A DNA stretch of 22,933 bases from Lachnospiraceae bacterium UBA3814 (GTDB lineage: Bacteria > Bacillota > Clostridia > Lachnospirales > Lachnospiraceae): positions 8,771-31,703 of the forward strand of contig DFEA01000097.1 of assembly GCA_002368575.1 (NCBI GenBank). The letters run 5' to 3'. Below are positions 21,850 through 22,933 of the stretch, in pieces. The notes beneath the pieces were generated by a model that was not told the DNA's origin, did no database searches, and worked only from the letters and a program-made list of their open reading frames with translations. The position numbers were made by a program, and so were the translations under genes. Each line of letters begins with the position of its first letter. Positions within the stretch are counted from its first letter, which is position 1.

Positions 21850-22893
21850 ATGAATTTAGAAGAATATAAAGGTGTATATATATTTGCCCAGCAGGTCGAT
21901 AACGAGATCAGCAGTATTTCATATGAATTGCTCGGTAAGGCTAAGGAGCTGGCAGAGCCCCTGAACGCTGAAGTAACGGCAGTGCTTATCGGCTCCGGAG
22001 TTAAGGGGCTTGCTGATTCGCTTGCGGAGTACGGTGCGGATAAGGTGATCGTGGTCGATGATCCCGAGCTTAAGGATTACAGAACGGAGCCTTATGCCCA
22101 TGCTCTTTCCTCAGTCATAAATGAGTTCAAGCCTGAGATCATGCTGGTTGGCGCAACGGCTATAGGAAGAGACCTTGGCCCTACGGTTTCCGCAAGGGTC
22201 GCTACCGGTCTTACTGCCGACTGTACGGTGCTCGACATCGGTGATTTTCCGCTCAACCCTATTCCGGGACAGGAGCAGCTTCATAATCAGCTGCTTATGA
22301 CTCGTCCCGCCTTCGGCGGAAACACCATAGCTACGATAGCCTGCCCTAACAACCGTCCGCAGATGGCTACCGTCCGTCCCGGCGTTATGCAGAAGATAGA
22401 GCCCAAGAAGGGTGCAAAGGCAGATGTGATCGAGTTCAATCCCGGCTTCACTCCCAACAACAGGTATGTCACGATAAAAGAGATCGTAAAGGCTGTTTCC
22501 GATACGGTAGATATAATGGATGCAAAGATCCTTGTATCCGGCGGACGTGGAGTAGGAAGCCCCGAGAACTTTAAGATACTTGAGGAGCTTGCGGCTGCCA
22601 TAGGCGGAACGGTATCCTGCTCACGTGCGGTAGTGGATGCCGGTTGGAAGCCCAAGGATCTTCAGGTCGGACAGACCGGTAAGACGGTACGTCCCAATGT
22701 ATATTTCGCTATCGGTATTTCGGGAGCCATCCAGCATGTTGCCGGTATGGAGGAGTCTGACATCATCGTTGCGATCAATAAGGATGAGGACGCGCCTATC
22801 TTTGATGTGGCTGATTACGGCATCGTAGGTGATCTCAATAAGATCGTTCCTGCGCTTACTGAAAGTATAAAGGCGGAGTTAGCAAAGAAATGA
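21850..22893 (+). CDS. etfA: Electron transfer flavoprotein, alpha subunit
   Basis: A 347-residue partner of EtfB. The C-terminal FAD domain has SGGRGVGSPENF, VDAGWKPKDLQVGQTGKTVRP, the YFAIGISGAIQH signature and the DEDAPIF loop. There is no N-terminal ferredoxin domain, unlike some clostridial EtfA proteins. I take ATG 21850, 8 nt after the GGGGG of the ribosome binding site; an in-frame GTG at 21841 overlaps that site. Its stop TGA lies in GAAATGATCCG, the beginning of a B repeat module, so the repeat supplies the stop. It is the last operon gene in the window; anything further lies outside. Confidence 0.95.
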   Translation: MNLEEYKGVYIFAQQVDNEISSISYELLGKAKELAEPLNAEVTAVLIGSGVKGLADSLAEYGADKVIVVDDPELKDYRTEPYAHALSSVINEFKPEIMLVGATAIGRDLGPTVSARVATGLTADCTVLDIGDFPLNPIPGQEQLHNQLLMTRPAFGGNTIATIACPNNRPQMATVRPGVMQKIEPKKGAKADVIEFNPGFTPNNRYVTIKEIVKAVSDTVDIMDAKILVSGGRGVGSPENFKILEELAAAIGGTVSCSRAVVDAGWKPKDLQVGQTGKTVRPNVYFAIGISGAIQHVAGMEESDIIVAINKDEDAPIFDVADYGIVGDLNKIVPALTESIKAELAKK

Positions 22894-22933
22894 TCCGTTC
22901 AGCGAGCTGAACGGATCGGCGCGAACTAAAGTT
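22887..22933 (+). repeat. Modular hairpin repeat at the etfA end (cut by window)
   Basis: Module B with a 12-bp perfect inverted repeat (22892-22903 with 22906-22917), then the left half of module C (GCGAACT at 22921). The sequence stops inside C. The stem lengthens B by four pairs compared with the bcd-etfB copy. Confidence 0.8.

Overview
The window looks like chromosome from a low-to-mid GC, butyrate-forming Firmicute, most likely a Lachnospiraceae member close to Butyrivibrio, Roseburia or Pseudobutyrivibrio. The main support is the complete operon thl-crt-hbd-bcd-etfB-etfA, together with AGGAGG-type ribosome binding sites, TTGACA/TATAAT-type promoters and a long-form ribosome hibernation factor. 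Genus is an inference. No tRNA, rRNA, CRISPR array, transposase or phage gene is visible.

Layout. 1-441: gene-free stretch with a 13-bp inverted repeat and a good promoter. 442-1518: an unusual regulator with two XRE-like helix-turn-helix domains followed by a TetR domain. 1702-2625: DHH phosphoesterase, convergent with a short-chain dehydrogenase at 2794-3516 (minus). 3534-3820: a 287-bp imperfect palindrome between that dehydrogenase and the divergent operon trxB-metF-metH (3993-8363), where metH lacks the AdoMet reactivation domain. 8497-10554: chemotaxis receptor. 10912-12483: secreted SH3-SH3-NlpC/P60 wall hydrolase with two WalR-type boxes around its promoter. 12723-14564 (minus): GT-C type membrane glycosyltransferase, divergent from hpf (14816-15343). 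15746-16369: acidic coiled-coil protein of unknown function. 16542-22893: butyrate operon.

How the genes work together. Thl condenses two acetyl-CoA; Hbd, Crt and Bcd-EtfAB then reduce the product to butyryl-CoA, and Bcd-EtfAB probably bifurcates electrons to ferredoxin. The final butyryl-CoA to butyrate step is not in the window. A near-perfect Rex operator sits just after the operon promoter, so expression probably follows the NADH/NAD+ ratio. MetF and MetH form the methyl branch of methionine synthesis.

The least explained content is intergenic. Several families of short hairpin-forming repeats sit at gene ends and between operon genes, and some contain the stop codon of the preceding gene. 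In two families the differences between copies are compensatory base-pair changes. (1) A modular A/B/C hairpin repeat lies in thl-crt, bcd-etfB, after etfA and in the trxB leader. (2) A tandem 75-bp repeat follows hpf; its only two differences form one covarying pair. (3) A 72-bp two-hairpin repeat follows the chemotaxis receptor and the glycosyltransferase. (4) A 20-bp repeat contains the stop of the dehydrogenase. These are the best candidates for something undescribed.
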